From the NCBI GenBank assembly GCA_937868765.1, contig CALMNL010000004.1, positions 124,001 through 188,000 on the forward strand: 64,000 nucleotides of DNA, given 5' to 3'. The translations under genes were made by a program, and so were the position numbers. This DNA comes from an uncultured Desulfatitalea sp. (GTDB lineage: Bacteria > Desulfobacterota > Desulfobacteria > Desulfobacterales > Desulfosarcinaceae). Of this stretch, positions 1 to 9,457 are shown piece after piece (the first letter of the stretch is position 1; each line of letters opens with the position of its first letter). The notes beneath the pieces were generated by a model. The model made no database searches, was not told the DNA's origin, and saw only the letters and a list, made by a program, of their open reading frames with translations.

Positions 1-378
1 GCGGTGGGCGCGCACGCAGTGCACGATATTCTGCTTAAGTGCCGGCGCCAGGGGCAGGGGTGCCAGCAGGGTCTGGGCCATGGCCGCGCCGCGCACTGCG
101 TGGCAGAGCGAACCATTGACGGCATCCTGGGCGGCCCGGCCGATGTCGTGCAGATAGGCCGCCGCCTCCAGCACCCGCATGTCCGCCCCCTCCGGGGGGC
201 CGATGCGCCGGCAGAGGCGGTGGACCCGCAGGGTGTGCTCCCAGTCGTGGCTGCCGCGGGCATTTTCGAAATACCCCTGGGCCGTTCGACGGATATGGGC
301 CAGCCAGTCGCCGCTGTCGCCTGCGGGGGGCCTTACCGCCAAGGCGGCTATGGTGGATGGGGTGTGACCAAAATGCAT
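1..378 (-). CDS. HD-domain phosphohydrolase, 3' part beyond window
   Basis: Reading leftward from ATG at 376-378 gives an open frame of 126 codons that runs off the left edge, so the C-terminus is missing. The protein shows HDWEHTLRV followed by YLHDIG, the two metal-binding histidine/aspartate motifs of HD-domain phosphohydrolases. An AAGAGG ribosome site lies about 10 bases before the ATG. The family hydrolyses phosphate esters of nucleotides and related compounds; the substrate cannot be read here. It diverges from the cell-division cluster and is probably unrelated to it. Start and family are fairly sure, function is general only. Confidence 0.75.
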   Translation of the reverse strand, partial: MHFGHTPSTIAALAVRPPAGDSGDWLAHIRRTAQGYFENARGSHDWEHTLRVHRLCRRIGPPEGADMRVLEAAAYLHDIGRAAQDAVNGSLCHAVRGAAMAQTLLAPLPLAPALKQNIVHCVRAHR

Positions 379-508
379 TGGCTCAAGCCTCTTGTTCCCT
401 GGGTGGAAGTGCCCTTTGAGATAGAGCAGCCCGGGGTTGAAAGTCAATTTCTAAATTTCGGTTAACTAAAAAAAATTATTGCAAAAACATGTATAGCACA
501 CCTGAAAT

Positions 509-543
509 TTGTTCTTGACATCCCCCCCGGAATGTAATTAGTA
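509..543 (+). promoter_or_regulatory. Candidate promoter of the dcw cluster
   Basis: The AT-rich stretch before mraZ contains TTGACA at 515-520 and TGTAAT at 533-538. These two are only 12 bases apart, so they cannot be one promoter. TTGTTC at 509-514 with TGTAAT has an 18-base spacer and fits a sigma70 pattern. The exact -35 is uncertain, but this is the only convincing promoter-like stretch before mraZ. Confidence 0.4.
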
Positions 544-578
544 GGGAAGGAAGTGGGGAAAAAGGGCAAATTGTGGTG
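543..578 (+). promoter_or_regulatory. Candidate MraZ operator repeats
   Basis: G-rich elements occur at 543-547 (AGGGA), 554-558 (TGGGG), 564-568 (GGGCA) and 573-577 (GTGGT), roughly 10-11 bases apart, immediately before mraZ. MraZ is known to repress its own operon by binding TGGG-type direct repeats with a 10-base period. The match is imperfect, so this is an inference from position and spacing. Confidence 0.35.
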
Positions 579-582
579 ATTC

Positions 583-1026
583 GTGTTTAAAGGCTGCCAT
601 CATTATACCCTCGACGAGAAGGGCCGACTGGTTCTCCCCCCTCCTTTCAGGGAGGTGATTCGGGATGCCGGCGGTGAAAGGGTCGTGCTCACGCGAAAGA
701 GCAATATCATCAACGGGTACTCGCTCAACGAGTGGAACATCCTCGAGCAGCGCCTTCTCGAAATGTCGAAAAAGAGCGATGCGATGCGCCGTATCCGGCG
801 ATCCTTTATCGGCAACGCCCATGAATGTCCTTTCGATAAACAAGGTCGGGTCCTCATTCCACCCATGTTGCGGGAAGCGGCGAATCTGGAGAAGGAGATC
901 GTATTGGTTGGCGACCTGGATCATTTCGAAATCTGGCGCAAAGACACTTGGGAACAGGAACAACAGACAGTGCAAAACATGCAAGATCCGGAGGTGCTTA
1001 ACGAGATCGCCCAACTAGGATTATAA
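583..1026 (+). CDS. mraZ: Transcriptional regulator MraZ
   Basis: This 147-residue protein begins at GTG and opens with FKGCHHYTLDEKGRLVLP, the first of two AbrB-like swapped-hairpin domains. The second is near residue 80 (ECPFDKQGRVLIPP). MraZ is the DNA-binding regulator that heads the division and cell wall operon and usually represses it. Length and double domain are normal. No strong Shine-Dalgarno precedes the GTG, but no better start exists because homology begins at residue 2. rsmH follows after four bases, so the two are cotranscribed. Confidence 0.95.
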   Translation: MFKGCHHYTLDEKGRLVLPPPFREVIRDAGGERVVLTRKSNIINGYSLNEWNILEQRLLEMSKKSDAMRRIRRSFIGNAHECPFDKQGRVLIPPMLREAANLEKEIVLVGDLDHFEIWRKDTWEQEQQTVQNMQDPEVLNEIAQLGL

Positions 1027-1030
1027 GCCT

Positions 1031-1975
1031 ATGGCATACCGGCACACGAGCGCCATGCTCCAAGAGGTGATGACCTGTCTGGCCTGCAGCCCCGGGGGCG
1101 TTTACGTGGACTGCACCCTGGGGGGCGCCGGTCACGCGCGTGCCATTTGCGATCGCATTCTGCCGGATGGCCTGTTCATCGGCATCGACCAGGATGCGGA
1201 CGCCATCACCAATGCCTGGGCATCCCTCGAACCGTATGCCGCCAACATACGTCTCTTTCATGATAACTTTATTCACTTACCCGATTTCTTGACCCAACTG
1301 CAAGTGAATGCCGTACAGGGCATCCTGCTCGATCTCGGTCTTTCTCAGCATCAATTAGAGGCCAGCGGCCGTGGATTCACGTTCCAGAAGGACGAACCCC
1401 TGGATATGCGTATGGATACACGCAACCCGAACCGGGCGCAAGATCTGATCGCCGATCTGTCGGAAGAGGCATTGGCCGATCTCTTCCATCGTTATGGGGA
1501 AGAACGTTGGTCCAAACGCATCGCCCGGGCCATCGTGGCCGCCCGTGCCAAGACCCCCATCCGCACCACCGGACAGCTGGTGGCGATCATCCGCACGGCG
1601 GTGCCCCAGGGGGCTGCGGCGCGTTCCAAGATCCATCCGGCCACGCGGGTATTTCAAGCCCTGCGCATCGCGGTCAACCAGGAACTGGACCGCCTGATGC
1701 AATTCCTGGATACGGCCGTGGGTCTGCTCGCACCGGGCGGCCGCATGTGCGTGCTGTCGTTTCACAGCCTGGAAGACCGGCTGGTCAAACAGCGCTTCAA
1801 ACAGCTGGCCCACCCCTGCACCTGCCCGCCCCAGTTTCCCCGGTGCGTCTGCGGCGGCCGGGCCACGCTGCGGTTGGTGACCAAAAAGGCCCTGCGACCG
1901 ACGCCGCAGGAGATTGAGCAAAACCCCATGGCACGCAGCACGCGTCTGCGCTGCGCGGAAAAGCTGGGGGAGTAA
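1031..1975 (+). CDS. rsmH: 16S rRNA m4C1402 N4-methyltransferase RsmH
   Basis: The 314-residue protein transfers a methyl group from S-adenosylmethionine to N4 of C1402 in 16S rRNA. The N-terminus has HTSAMLQEV and the SAM-binding TLGGAGHA; GILLDLGLSQHQL and LSFHSLEDRLVK are further family signatures. Length is as usual. It is the second dcw gene, between mraZ and ftsL, its conserved place. It was formerly called mraW. Confidence 0.97.
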   Translation: MAYRHTSAMLQEVMTCLACSPGGVYVDCTLGGAGHARAICDRILPDGLFIGIDQDADAITNAWASLEPYAANIRLFHDNFIHLPDFLTQLQVNAVQGILLDLGLSQHQLEASGRGFTFQKDEPLDMRMDTRNPNRAQDLIADLSEEALADLFHRYGEERWSKRIARAIVAARAKTPIRTTGQLVAIIRTAVPQGAAARSKIHPATRVFQALRIAVNQELDRLMQFLDTAVGLLAPGGRMCVLSFHSLEDRLVKQRFKQLAHPCTCPPQFPRCVCGGRATLRLVTKKALRPTPQEIEQNPMARSTRLRCAEKLGE

Positions 1976-1978
1976 GCG

Positions 1979-2293
1979 ATGACCGCAAGCCAGACCGCTG
2001 CCAAAACCAAAGAACGGCGCCCGGGACGCCGCCGGAATCTTCTCGTCTGGGCGGCCGTGCTCTCCCTGGTGGTGGTGGAATTCGTCTTTTTCACCTGGTG
2101 CCGGGTGCAGTGCGTAAACACGGGCTATCAAATTACTTACGAAAGCCGCCGGCAGCAGGAGCTTAGCAAGCTTCAAAGCAATTTGAATATCGAGCTGGCG
2201 CGACTGAAGGCGCCGGAAAACATGTCGCGCATCGCCCGCGAGCGGCTCTCGCTGGCCATGCCCGAACCCCAACAGATTGTCGTGGTGCCTTGA
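1979..2293 (+). CDS. ftsL: Cell division protein FtsL
   Basis: A 104-residue bitopic membrane protein: a basic N-terminal tail (to about residue 20), one transmembrane helix (about 22-42, LLVWAAVLSLVVVEFVFF), then a periplasmic stretch predicted to be coiled coil. FtsL forms the FtsQLB subcomplex that activates septal peptidoglycan synthesis. Sequence conservation in this family is low, so the call rests on topology, size and position between rsmH and ftsI. Its stop overlaps the possible TTG start of ftsI. Confidence 0.8.
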   Translation: MTASQTAAKTKERRPGRRRNLLVWAAVLSLVVVEFVFFTWCRVQCVNTGYQITYESRRQQELSKLQSNLNIELARLKAPENMSRIARERLSLAMPEPQQIVVVP

Positions 2294-2295
2294 GC

Positions 2296-4026
2296 ATGAG
2301 AAACGTAAAGCGTCATACGGTCCGGGTGACTTTGGTGAGCGGATGTTTTCTCCTCTGGCTGGTGACAATCGCCGTCACGGCCGGGTATTACCAGTTGGTC
2401 AAGGCCGACTGGCTGTCCCGCAAGGCAGAAGTGCAATACGAGCATGAGTTCACCATCAACGGCAAACGGGGGGCCATTTACGACAGCCGCCATGAAGTCA
2501 TGGCAGTGAGCCTGGAGACCACTTCCATTGCGGCTTACGCGAGCAAGATCAAAGACAAATCCACTGCGGCCGCCCAGCTGGCCAAGGCCCTGCGCCTCAA
2601 CGCCAAAGAAGTGAGACGCAACCTGAACAGCGGCCGTCCCTTCGTCTGGATCAAACGCCAGGCCACCCCCAAAGAGGTCGCCGCCGTGAAGCAGCTGGGC
2701 ATGAAAGAAATCGATTTTCCTTCCGAATACAGCCGCTTTTATCCCAACACCACCCTGGCGGCCCAGGTCCTCGGCTTCACAGGCATCGACGGCCAGGGAC
2801 TGGAAGGCATCGAATCGTTTTACGATCGCGAACTCAAAGGTGCGCCAAAGCGGGTGACCGTTCTGCGCGACGCCCTGGGACGCGGCTTCGATACCGACCG
2901 GCTGGCCGCCATCAGCCAGACCGGCCACAACCTGGTGCTGACCATCGACCGACACATCCAGTATATCGCCGAGCAAGCCCTGGCCGAAGCGGTCACCGAA
3001 TACAAGGGAATTTCGGGCATGGCCCTGGTCATGGAACCGAGTACCGGCGCGGTGCTGGCCATGGCCCATTACCCGTTTTTCAATCCCAACGCGTACAACA
3101 AGTCGGACCGCACCGTCTGGCGCAACCGAGCCGTATCGGATGCCTTCGAGCCGGGCTCGACCATGAAGATCTTCAGCGCCGCGGCGGCGCTGGAGGACGG
3201 CAAGATTCGACCCGATTCGATCTTCTTCTGCGAAAACGGCAACTACCTGGTGGGAGGCCACCGGGTGCACGACACCAAGCCCCACGGCTGGCTCACCTTG
3301 CAGCAGATCGTAAAATTCTCCAGCAACATCGGCGCAGTCAAACTGGTGGAGCAGCTGGGGCCCCAGATCCTCTACGACAACCTGCGCGGATTCGGCTTCG
3401 GCCGACGCACCGGGATCGACTGCAACGGCGAAGCGGCCGGCAGTCTGTCGAACTACCAGCGCTGGACCAAGATCGATGCCGGCGCCATCGCCTTCGGCCA
3501 GGGGGTGGCGGCCACCGCCCTGCAAGTGGTCAGCGCCACGGCAGCCATCGCCAACGACGGGGTCTTGATGCGCCCCTACCTGGTTCAGGCCGTCACCGAC
3601 GACCAGGGCCGCACCGTTCGAGAGATCAAGCCCGAGAGCCTCGGGCGGGTGGTTTCGGCCCGCACGGCCGATACCGTGCGCACCATCCTGCGCACGGTGG
3701 TTACCGAGGGCGGCACCGGGGTCAAGGCGGAAGTGAACGGCTATTCGGTATGCGGCAAGACCGGCACGGCCCAGAAGCTGGAACCGGACGGCGGGTATGC
3801 CCAGGATCGCTATATCGCCTCCTTCGTGGGGTTCGCCCCGGCGGAACGGCCGGCCATCGCGGTGCTGGTGGTGGTGGATGAACCCAAAGGCACCATTTAC
3901 GGCGGACTGGTGGCGGCGCCGGCCTTCAGCCGCATCGTCAAGGAAACGTTGGGCTACCTGAACGTGCCGCCCTCCAACGATTGGCAGAAACTCCAAGTAT
4001 CCAGGGAAACCAAAATCAACGGATGA
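2296..4026 (+). CDS. ftsI: Septal peptidoglycan transpeptidase FtsI (PBP3)
   Basis: The protein has one N-terminal membrane anchor, a PBP dimerisation domain and a penicillin-binding transpeptidase domain. Active-site motifs are STMK (catalytic Ser288), SSN and KTGTA. It cross-links septal peptidoglycan with FtsW. I chose ATG 2296; an in-frame TTG at 2290 overlapping the ftsL stop is the alternative. No PASTA domain follows the catalytic domain. It overlaps murE by four bases (ATGA). Confidence 0.95.
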   Translation: MRNVKRHTVRVTLVSGCFLLWLVTIAVTAGYYQLVKADWLSRKAEVQYEHEFTINGKRGAIYDSRHEVMAVSLETTSIAAYASKIKDKSTAAAQLAKALRLNAKEVRRNLNSGRPFVWIKRQATPKEVAAVKQLGMKEIDFPSEYSRFYPNTTLAAQVLGFTGIDGQGLEGIESFYDRELKGAPKRVTVLRDALGRGFDTDRLAAISQTGHNLVLTIDRHIQYIAEQALAEAVTEYKGISGMALVMEPSTGAVLAMAHYPFFNPNAYNKSDRTVWRNRAVSDAFEPGSTMKIFSAAAALEDGKIRPDSIFFCENGNYLVGGHRVHDTKPHGWLTLQQIVKFSSNIGAVKLVEQLGPQILYDNLRGFGFGRRTGIDCNGEAAGSLSNYQRWTKIDAGAIAFGQGVAATALQVVSATAAIANDGVLMRPYLVQAVTDDQGRTVREIKPESLGRVVSARTADTVRTILRTVVTEGGTGVKAEVNGYSVCGKTGTAQKLEPDGGYAQDRYIASFVGFAPAERPAIAVLVVVDEPKGTIYGGLVAAPAFSRIVKETLGYLNVPPSNDWQKLQVSRETKING

Positions 4027-5594
4027 AGATGAAACAACTCCTGTCCGCCGTAACCCACCTGCTGCCTTCCGCCACTGCTGCGGACGCGGCGGCCCGGCAT
4101 GGCGACATCGAGATCAACGGCCTGTACTGCCGCGCCCAGGAGGTCGCCCCCGGCGGACTCTTCGTGGCGCTCAAAGGTTTTAGTGCCGACGGCCACGACT
4201 TCATCCCCCAGGCCGTGGCGCGGGGCGCCGCGGCCGTGGTGAGCGAACGCCCCGTGGATGCCGGTGCCCCCGTGATTCCGGTGACCAACGGCCGCAAGGC
4301 CCTGGCCCGCCTGGCCGCCGAATACTTCGGCCACCCCTCCCGGCGCATGACCGTGGTGGGCATCACCGGCACCAGCGGCAAGACCACCACCAGCTATCTG
4401 CTTGAAAGCATGCTGCAGGCCGCCGGCCGGAGCGTGGGCGTGATCGGCACGGTGAACTACCGCTATGGCGCCACGGTCCGGCCGAATCCGGTGACCACCC
4501 CCGAGTCCCTGGATCTGCAGCGCATCCTCGCCGACATGTATGCGGCGGGGGTGAGCCACGTGGTGATGGAAATCAGCTCCCATGCCCTGGACCTGGACCG
4601 GGTGCACGCCTGCCAGGTGGATGTGGCCGTGTTCACCAACCTCTCCCAGGACCACCTCGATTTCCACCATGACATGGAAACCTACTGGGCCAGCAAGCGC
4701 CGGCTGTTCGAAGAAATACTGCCGGCCGCCGCGGGCAAATGCAGCGTCCGCGCCGTGATCAACATCGACGATCCCAGGGGCGCCGCGCTGGCCGGCAGTC
4801 TGCCCCTGCGCCACTGGACCACCAGCCAGGCCGGTTCGGCCGACGTGCGTGTCGAAGAGGCCCGTTTCGACCTGAGCGGCATCCGGGCCCGTCTTCATAC
4901 CCCCCGGGGCGCGCTGGCGATCCGATCGGCCCTGGTGGGCCACCACAACCTGGAGAACATCCGCAACGCGGCGGGGGCGGCCCTGGCCCTGGGGTTGCCC
5001 CTGGAGCAGATCGCAGCAGGTGTCGCGGCCCTTGTAAATGTGCCCGGCCGGCTGGAACGGGTGGTCGATCCGGCGGGCCGGCGCTTTGTCTATGTGGATT
5101 ACGCCCACAAGCCCGATGCCCTGGAAAAGGCCCTGCAGGCCCTGCGCGCCGTGACCCGCGACCGGATTATCTGCGTTTTCGGCTGCGGCGGCGACCGCGA
5201 TCGGACCAAGCGGCCGATCATGGGGGCCATTTCCGCCCGCCTGGCCGACCTGACGGTGGTCACCTCGGACAATCCGCGCACCGAATCGCCCGAGACCATC
5301 ATCGAACAGATCGTGGCCGGTGTCCGCCGGGAGATCCCCAAGGGCTACACGCCGGCGGAGATTCAGACCGGCTTCGAACGCAGAGGCTTCGCCGTGGAGC
5401 CGGACCGCCGCAAAGCCATCGCGCTTGGAATCGCCGCGGCGCGGCCGGGGGACACGGTGCTCATCGCCGGCAAAGGACACGAACCGTACCAGATCATCGG
5501 CACCGAGAAGTTTTCGTTCGATGATCGCATCGAGGCCAAACAGGCGTTAACTTTACTCGGAAAACGAAGCAAAGAAGCCGCTAAACGTTTATGA
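4023..5594 (+). CDS. murE: UDP-MurNAc-L-Ala-D-Glu:meso-DAP ligase MurE
   Basis: A 523-residue Mur ligase that adds the third amino acid of the peptidoglycan stem peptide in the cytoplasm, using ATP. GITGTSGKTTT is the ATP-binding loop, and SDNPRTE near residue 415 is the DNPR signature of enzymes that use meso-diaminopimelate rather than lysine. The ATG at 4023 overlaps the ftsI stop; an upstream in-frame start at 3981 would lie deep inside ftsI and is rejected. murF overlaps its end by four bases. Confidence 0.96.
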   Translation: MKMKQLLSAVTHLLPSATAADAAARHGDIEINGLYCRAQEVAPGGLFVALKGFSADGHDFIPQAVARGAAAVVSERPVDAGAPVIPVTNGRKALARLAAEYFGHPSRRMTVVGITGTSGKTTTSYLLESMLQAAGRSVGVIGTVNYRYGATVRPNPVTTPESLDLQRILADMYAAGVSHVVMEISSHALDLDRVHACQVDVAVFTNLSQDHLDFHHDMETYWASKRRLFEEILPAAAGKCSVRAVINIDDPRGAALAGSLPLRHWTTSQAGSADVRVEEARFDLSGIRARLHTPRGALAIRSALVGHHNLENIRNAAGAALALGLPLEQIAAGVAALVNVPGRLERVVDPAGRRFVYVDYAHKPDALEKALQALRAVTRDRIICVFGCGGDRDRTKRPIMGAISARLADLTVVTSDNPRTESPETIIEQIVAGVRREIPKGYTPAEIQTGFERRGFAVEPDRRKAIALGIAAARPGDTVLIAGKGHEPYQIIGTEKFSFDDRIEAKQALTLLGKRSKEAAKRL

Positions 5595-7003
5595 ACTGGA
5601 ACTGCGACCATATCACCCGAGCCACCGGCGGCCGCCTGCTGTACGGCCCGTCCGATGCGCGCTTCGACGGTGTGGCCATCGACTCGCGCACCATCGGCGC
5701 CGCACAGCTGTTTGTGGCCATCCGCGGCGCCACCCATGACGGGCACAGTTTTATCGACCAGGTGGTGGCCAAGGGGGTGCGGGGGATCATCGTCGGCGCC
5801 GATACCGGAGAGACGCTGCCCCATGACCGTTGGCGGGCCCTGGGGGTGACCTGTGTGGCCGTGGACGACACCACCGCGGCCCTGGGCCGCCTGGCCGCCT
5901 ATCAGCGCGGACGCTCAAAGATACCCGTGGTGGCCATCACCGGCTCCAACGGCAAAACCACCACCCGCCAGATGACGACCCTGGTCATGGCCCGGCGGTT
6001 CAACACCCTTTCCACCGAAGGCAACTTCAACAACGAGATCGGGCTGCCCCTGACCCTCTTCCGGCTCACCGACGACCACCAGGCCGCGGTCCTGGAACTG
6101 GGCATGAACCATCCCGGCGAGATGACGCGCCTGGGCGCCATCTGCAAGCCCACCATCGCCTTGATCACCATGGTCGGGCCCGCCCACCTGGAGTTTCTGG
6201 GCTCCCTGGAGGGGGTGGCCCGCGCCAAGGGCGAGCTCATGGCCCAGGTGACCCCCGACGGCATCGTGGCGCTCAACGCCGACGACCCCCATGTGGCGGC
6301 CCTGGTCCGGCACACCGACCGGCACTGCGTTTTCTTCGGCACTGCGGCCGACGCTCATATCCAGGCGCGCCACATCGGCGACACGGAACGAGGCGTGGCC
6401 TTCGACCTGGCGCTGCCCGGGGAGACCGTCCGCATCGCCTTGAAGACGCCCGGCCGCTTCATGGTGACCAATGCCCTGGCGGCGGCCACGGCCGGCCATC
6501 TGGTCGGCTTGACGGCCGCAGAAATCAAGGCCGGACTGGAAGCATTCGCCCCCGGCAAGGGGCGCCTGCATGTGGTGACCTCCCCCCGGGGGGTCCGCGT
6601 CATCGACGACACCTACAATGCCAACCCGGCCTCCATGGCGGCGGCCATCGATACCCTGACGGCTCTGCGCAAGGCGCAGCCGGGCATCATCGTGATCGGC
6701 GACATGCTGGAACTGGGCGAGCAGTCCGAACTGCTGCACCGCCAACTGGGGGCCAAGGCCGGCGCTTCGGGCGCCGCACGGCTGTACGTCTTCGGGCCCC
6801 ATGCCCCCGTGGTACGCGACGGCGCGCTGGGCAGCGGTCTGGCCGCCGAAGACATCTTCGTGGGGACCAAGGAAGCGATCATCGCCGATCTGCTTCCACG
6901 CCTGACCGCCGATCACTGGGTGCTGGTCAAAGGCTCCCGGGGCATGGCCATGGAAACCGTGGTGGCGGCCATCCAACATCAACACCCCAAGGAACAGGCG
7001 TAG
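5591..7003 (+). CDS. murF: UDP-MurNAc-tripeptide:D-Ala-D-Ala ligase MurF
   Basis: A 470-residue Mur ligase that attaches D-alanyl-D-alanine to complete the UDP-MurNAc-pentapeptide. The ATP loop is [24 protein letters not shown] is the MurF-type signature, and [11 protein letters not shown] starts the C-terminal domain. ATGA overlap with murE indicates translational coupling. No D-Ala-D-Ala ligase gene is in the window, so its substrate must be made from a gene elsewhere. Confidence 0.96.
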   Translation: MNWNCDHITRATGGRLLYGPSDARFDGVAIDSRTIGAAQLFVAIRGATHDGHSFIDQVVAKGVRGIIVGADTGETLPHDRWRALGVTCVAVDDTTAALGRLAAYQRGRSKIPVVAITGSNGKTTTRQMTTLVMARRFNTLSTEGNFNNEIGLPLTLFRLTDDHQAAVLELGMNHPGEMTRLGAICKPTIALITMVGPAHLEFLGSLEGVARAKGELMAQVTPDGIVALNADDPHVAALVRHTDRHCVFFGTAADAHIQARHIGDTERGVAFDLALPGETVRIALKTPGRFMVTNALAAATAGHLVGLTAAEIKAGLEAFAPGKGRLHVVTSPRGVRVIDDTYNANPASMAAAIDTLTALRKAQPGIIVIGDMLELGEQSELLHRQLGAKAGASGAARLYVFGPHAPVVRDGALGSGLAAEDIFVGTKEAIIADLLPRLTADHWVLVKGSRGMAMETVVAAIQHQHPKEQA

Positions 7004-7004
7004 C

Positions 7005-8084
7005 ATGATTTACCACCTATTATATCCGCTGCACACCACCATCTCGGCGTTCAATGTGTTCCGCTATATCACCTTCCGGACCATCTACGCCGTGCTCACC
7101 GCTTTTCTGATCGCTTTCCTGCTCGGCCCGTGGTTCATCCGCAAGCTCTCCCAGATGCAGGTGGGCCAGTATGTCCGGGACGACGGCCCCCAGACACACC
7201 TTAAAAAGGCCGGCACCCCCACCATGGGGGGCACGTTGATCATCTTTGCCGTAGCCGCCTCGACCCTGTTATGGGCGGATCTGACCAACTATTTTGTCTG
7301 GATGGCGCTATTGGTTTTGGTGGGATTCGGCGTGGTCGGTTTCGTGGACGATTACCTCAAACAGGTGGTCAAGCGCAGCAAAGGCCTCAGCGGCCGCGGC
7401 AAACTCATTTTCCAGACCATCATCGCCCTGATCACGGCGGTGCTGGTGGTCTCCCACGAAGGATTCAACACCCAGGTGACCATGCCCTTCTTCAAGCATA
7501 TCTCGCCGGACCTGGGGTGGTGGTACGTGCTCTTCGCCGTCCTGGTGATCGTGGGCGCCTCCAACGCGGTCAACCTCACCGACGGCCTGGACGGCCTGGC
7601 CATCGGTCCCATGACCATCGCCGCGGCGGCCTACATGATCTTCGCCTACGCGGCCGGGAACATCAAAGTGGCCGACTACCTGCAAATCCAGCACGTGCCC
7701 GGCTGCGGCGAGGTGACCGTCTTCTGCGGCGCCATGATCGGCGCGGGCCTGGGCTTCCTGTGGTTCAACGCTTACCCGGCCCAGGTCTTCATGGGCGACG
7801 TGGGTTCTCTTTCCCTGGGCGGGAGCCTGGGGGCCGTGGCCGTGATCACCAAGCAGGAGATCCTCTTGGTGATCGTGGGCGGCCTGTTCGTGATGGAGGC
7901 GTTGTCGGTGATCTTCCAGGTGGGCTACTTCAAGCTGACCCACGGCAAGCGTATCTTCCGCATGGCGCCCCTGCACCATCACTTTGAATTGAAAGGCTGG
8001 CCCGAACCCAAGGTCATCGTGCGATTCTGGATCATCGCCATCGCCCTGGCCTTGCTGAGCATGAGCACTCTGAAACTGCGGTAA
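7005..8084 (+). CDS. mraY: Phospho-MurNAc-pentapeptide translocase MraY
   Basis: A 359-residue integral membrane enzyme with about ten transmembrane helices. It moves phospho-MurNAc-pentapeptide onto undecaprenyl phosphate, forming lipid I. Family motifs visible are [10 protein letters not shown] near the N-terminus, [17 protein letters not shown] (catalytic aspartates) and [12 protein letters not shown] near the C-terminus. Length and position after murF are standard. Confidence 0.97.
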   Translation: MIYHLLYPLHTTISAFNVFRYITFRTIYAVLTAFLIAFLLGPWFIRKLSQMQVGQYVRDDGPQTHLKKAGTPTMGGTLIIFAVAASTLLWADLTNYFVWMALLVLVGFGVVGFVDDYLKQVVKRSKGLSGRGKLIFQTIIALITAVLVVSHEGFNTQVTMPFFKHISPDLGWWYVLFAVLVIVGASNAVNLTDGLDGLAIGPMTIAAAAYMIFAYAAGNIKVADYLQIQHVPGCGEVTVFCGAMIGAGLGFLWFNAYPAQVFMGDVGSLSLGGSLGAVAVITKQEILLVIVGGLFVMEALSVIFQVGYFKLTHGKRIFRMAPLHHHFELKGWPEPKVIVRFWIIAIALALLSMSTLKLR

Positions 8085-8089
8085 AACAC

Positions 8090-9457
8090 ATGAAATTTGA
8101 CGCAAAGAAGGTCGTAGTGGTGGGGCTGGCCCGTTCGGGTCTGGCGGTGGCCCGCTTTCTGAAGGCCCACGGGGCCCGGGTGACGGTCACCGACCAGGCC
8201 GCCGAAGCGGTACTGGGCCACTTTCCCGCAGAGGCCCGCAAACTTGACATCCAGTTGGAACTGGGCGGCCACCGCGGCGCCTCCTTCGAGACGGCCGACC
8301 TGATCGTGATCAGCCCGGGCGTGCCCCACACCATCGAACCGTTGGCCCAGGCCCGCAAGCGCGGTATTCCGGTGATCGGTGAGATCGAACTGGCATGCCG
8401 ATTCATCGAGAAGCCCATCGTGGCCGTCAGCGGCACCAACGGCAAGACCACCACCACCGAACTGCTGGGCCGCATGCTGGCCGAGGCGGGGATGCGCGTC
8501 TTCGTGGGCGGTAACATCGGCAATCCGCTCATCGACATCGCCGGCCGCGACGCGGACCTGGACGTGATCGTGGCCGAGATCAGCAGCTTCCAGCTGGACA
8601 CCACCGTGGATTTCAAACCGCACGTGGCCGTGATGCTCAACATCTCGCCCGACCATCTCGATCGGTATGGCTCGGTGGCCGAGTACGCCCTTTCCAAGGG
8701 GTTGCTCTTCCGTAACCAGGGGCCCGAAGACTTTGCCGTGTGCCATGGCGGCGATCTCCTGGTCCAGCAGCAGTGCCAGCAGATCCGCAGCCAGGTCCTG
8801 AATTTCTACCCCCAGCCGCCCGCCGACGGCGGCTCCCGGCCCGGCGCCATCATCACCCCGCAGCAGATCGCGCTCTTCATTCCGGACGTGCTGGAAGGCC
8901 GCATCGACCTGTCCCGCACGGCCCTGATCGGACCACACAATCGTGAAAACATCGCCGCGGCCTGTCTGGCCGCCGCGGCCGCCGGCGCCGAGTTGGAAGC
9001 CATACAGAAGGCCCTGGACGAATTCCAGCCCCTGGCCCATCGCCTGGAGAAGGTGGCCACGGTCAACGGCGTGCATTTCGTCAACGACTCCAAGGCCACC
9101 AACGTGGATGCGGTGGTACGCGCCCTGGAGTGCTTCGATCATCGCGTGGTGCTGATCATGGGCGGCCGCAACAAAGGGTATGACTTTGCGCCGCTGTTCA
9201 ATCATGTGGCCGCCCGGGCCAGGAAGCTGATCGTCATCGGCGAGGCCCGCGAGGAGATCCTGGCGGCCCTGGCCCAGGCACCGGCCGAAGGGTGCGAGAC
9301 CGCAACGGACATGGCCGATGCCGTGCGCCGCGGGTTCGCGGCCGCCAAGCCGGGCGAGACCGTGCTGCTTTCACCGGCCTGCGCCAGTTTCGACATGTTC
9401 GCGAACTATGCCCAGCGCGGCGAAGTATTCCGTCGTGCGGTGGGAGAGCTGGCATGA
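8090..9457 (+). CDS. murD: UDP-MurNAc-L-Ala:D-Glu ligase MurD
   Basis: A 455-residue Mur ligase that adds D-glutamate to UDP-MurNAc-L-alanine. The N-terminal domain opens with VVVVGLARSGLAVA, the ATP loop is VSGTNGKTTT, and FVNDSKATN and IMGGRNKGYDF mark the C-terminal domain. It follows mraY after five bases and its stop overlaps the ftsW start (ATGA). Confidence 0.96.
   Translation: MKFDAKKVVVVGLARSGLAVARFLKAHGARVTVTDQAAEAVLGHFPAEARKLDIQLELGGHRGASFETADLIVISPGVPHTIEPLAQARKRGIPVIGEIELACRFIEKPIVAVSGTNGKTTTTELLGRMLAEAGMRVFVGGNIGNPLIDIAGRDADLDVIVAEISSFQLDTTVDFKPHVAVMLNISPDHLDRYGSVAEYALSKGLLFRNQGPEDFAVCHGGDLLVQQQCQQIRSQVLNFYPQPPADGGSRPGAIITPQQIALFIPDVLEGRIDLSRTALIGPHNRENIAAACLAAAAAGAELEAIQKALDEFQPLAHRLEKVATVNGVHFVNDSKATNVDAVVRALECFDHRVVLIMGGRNKGYDFAPLFNHVAARARKLIVIGEAREEILAALAQAPAEGCETATDMADAVRRGFAAAKPGETVLLSPACASFDMFANYAQRGEVFRRAVGELA

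Noticed and set aside
2173-3996. 607-codon open frame on the - strand
   Set aside because: Antisense shadow of ftsI, no homology.
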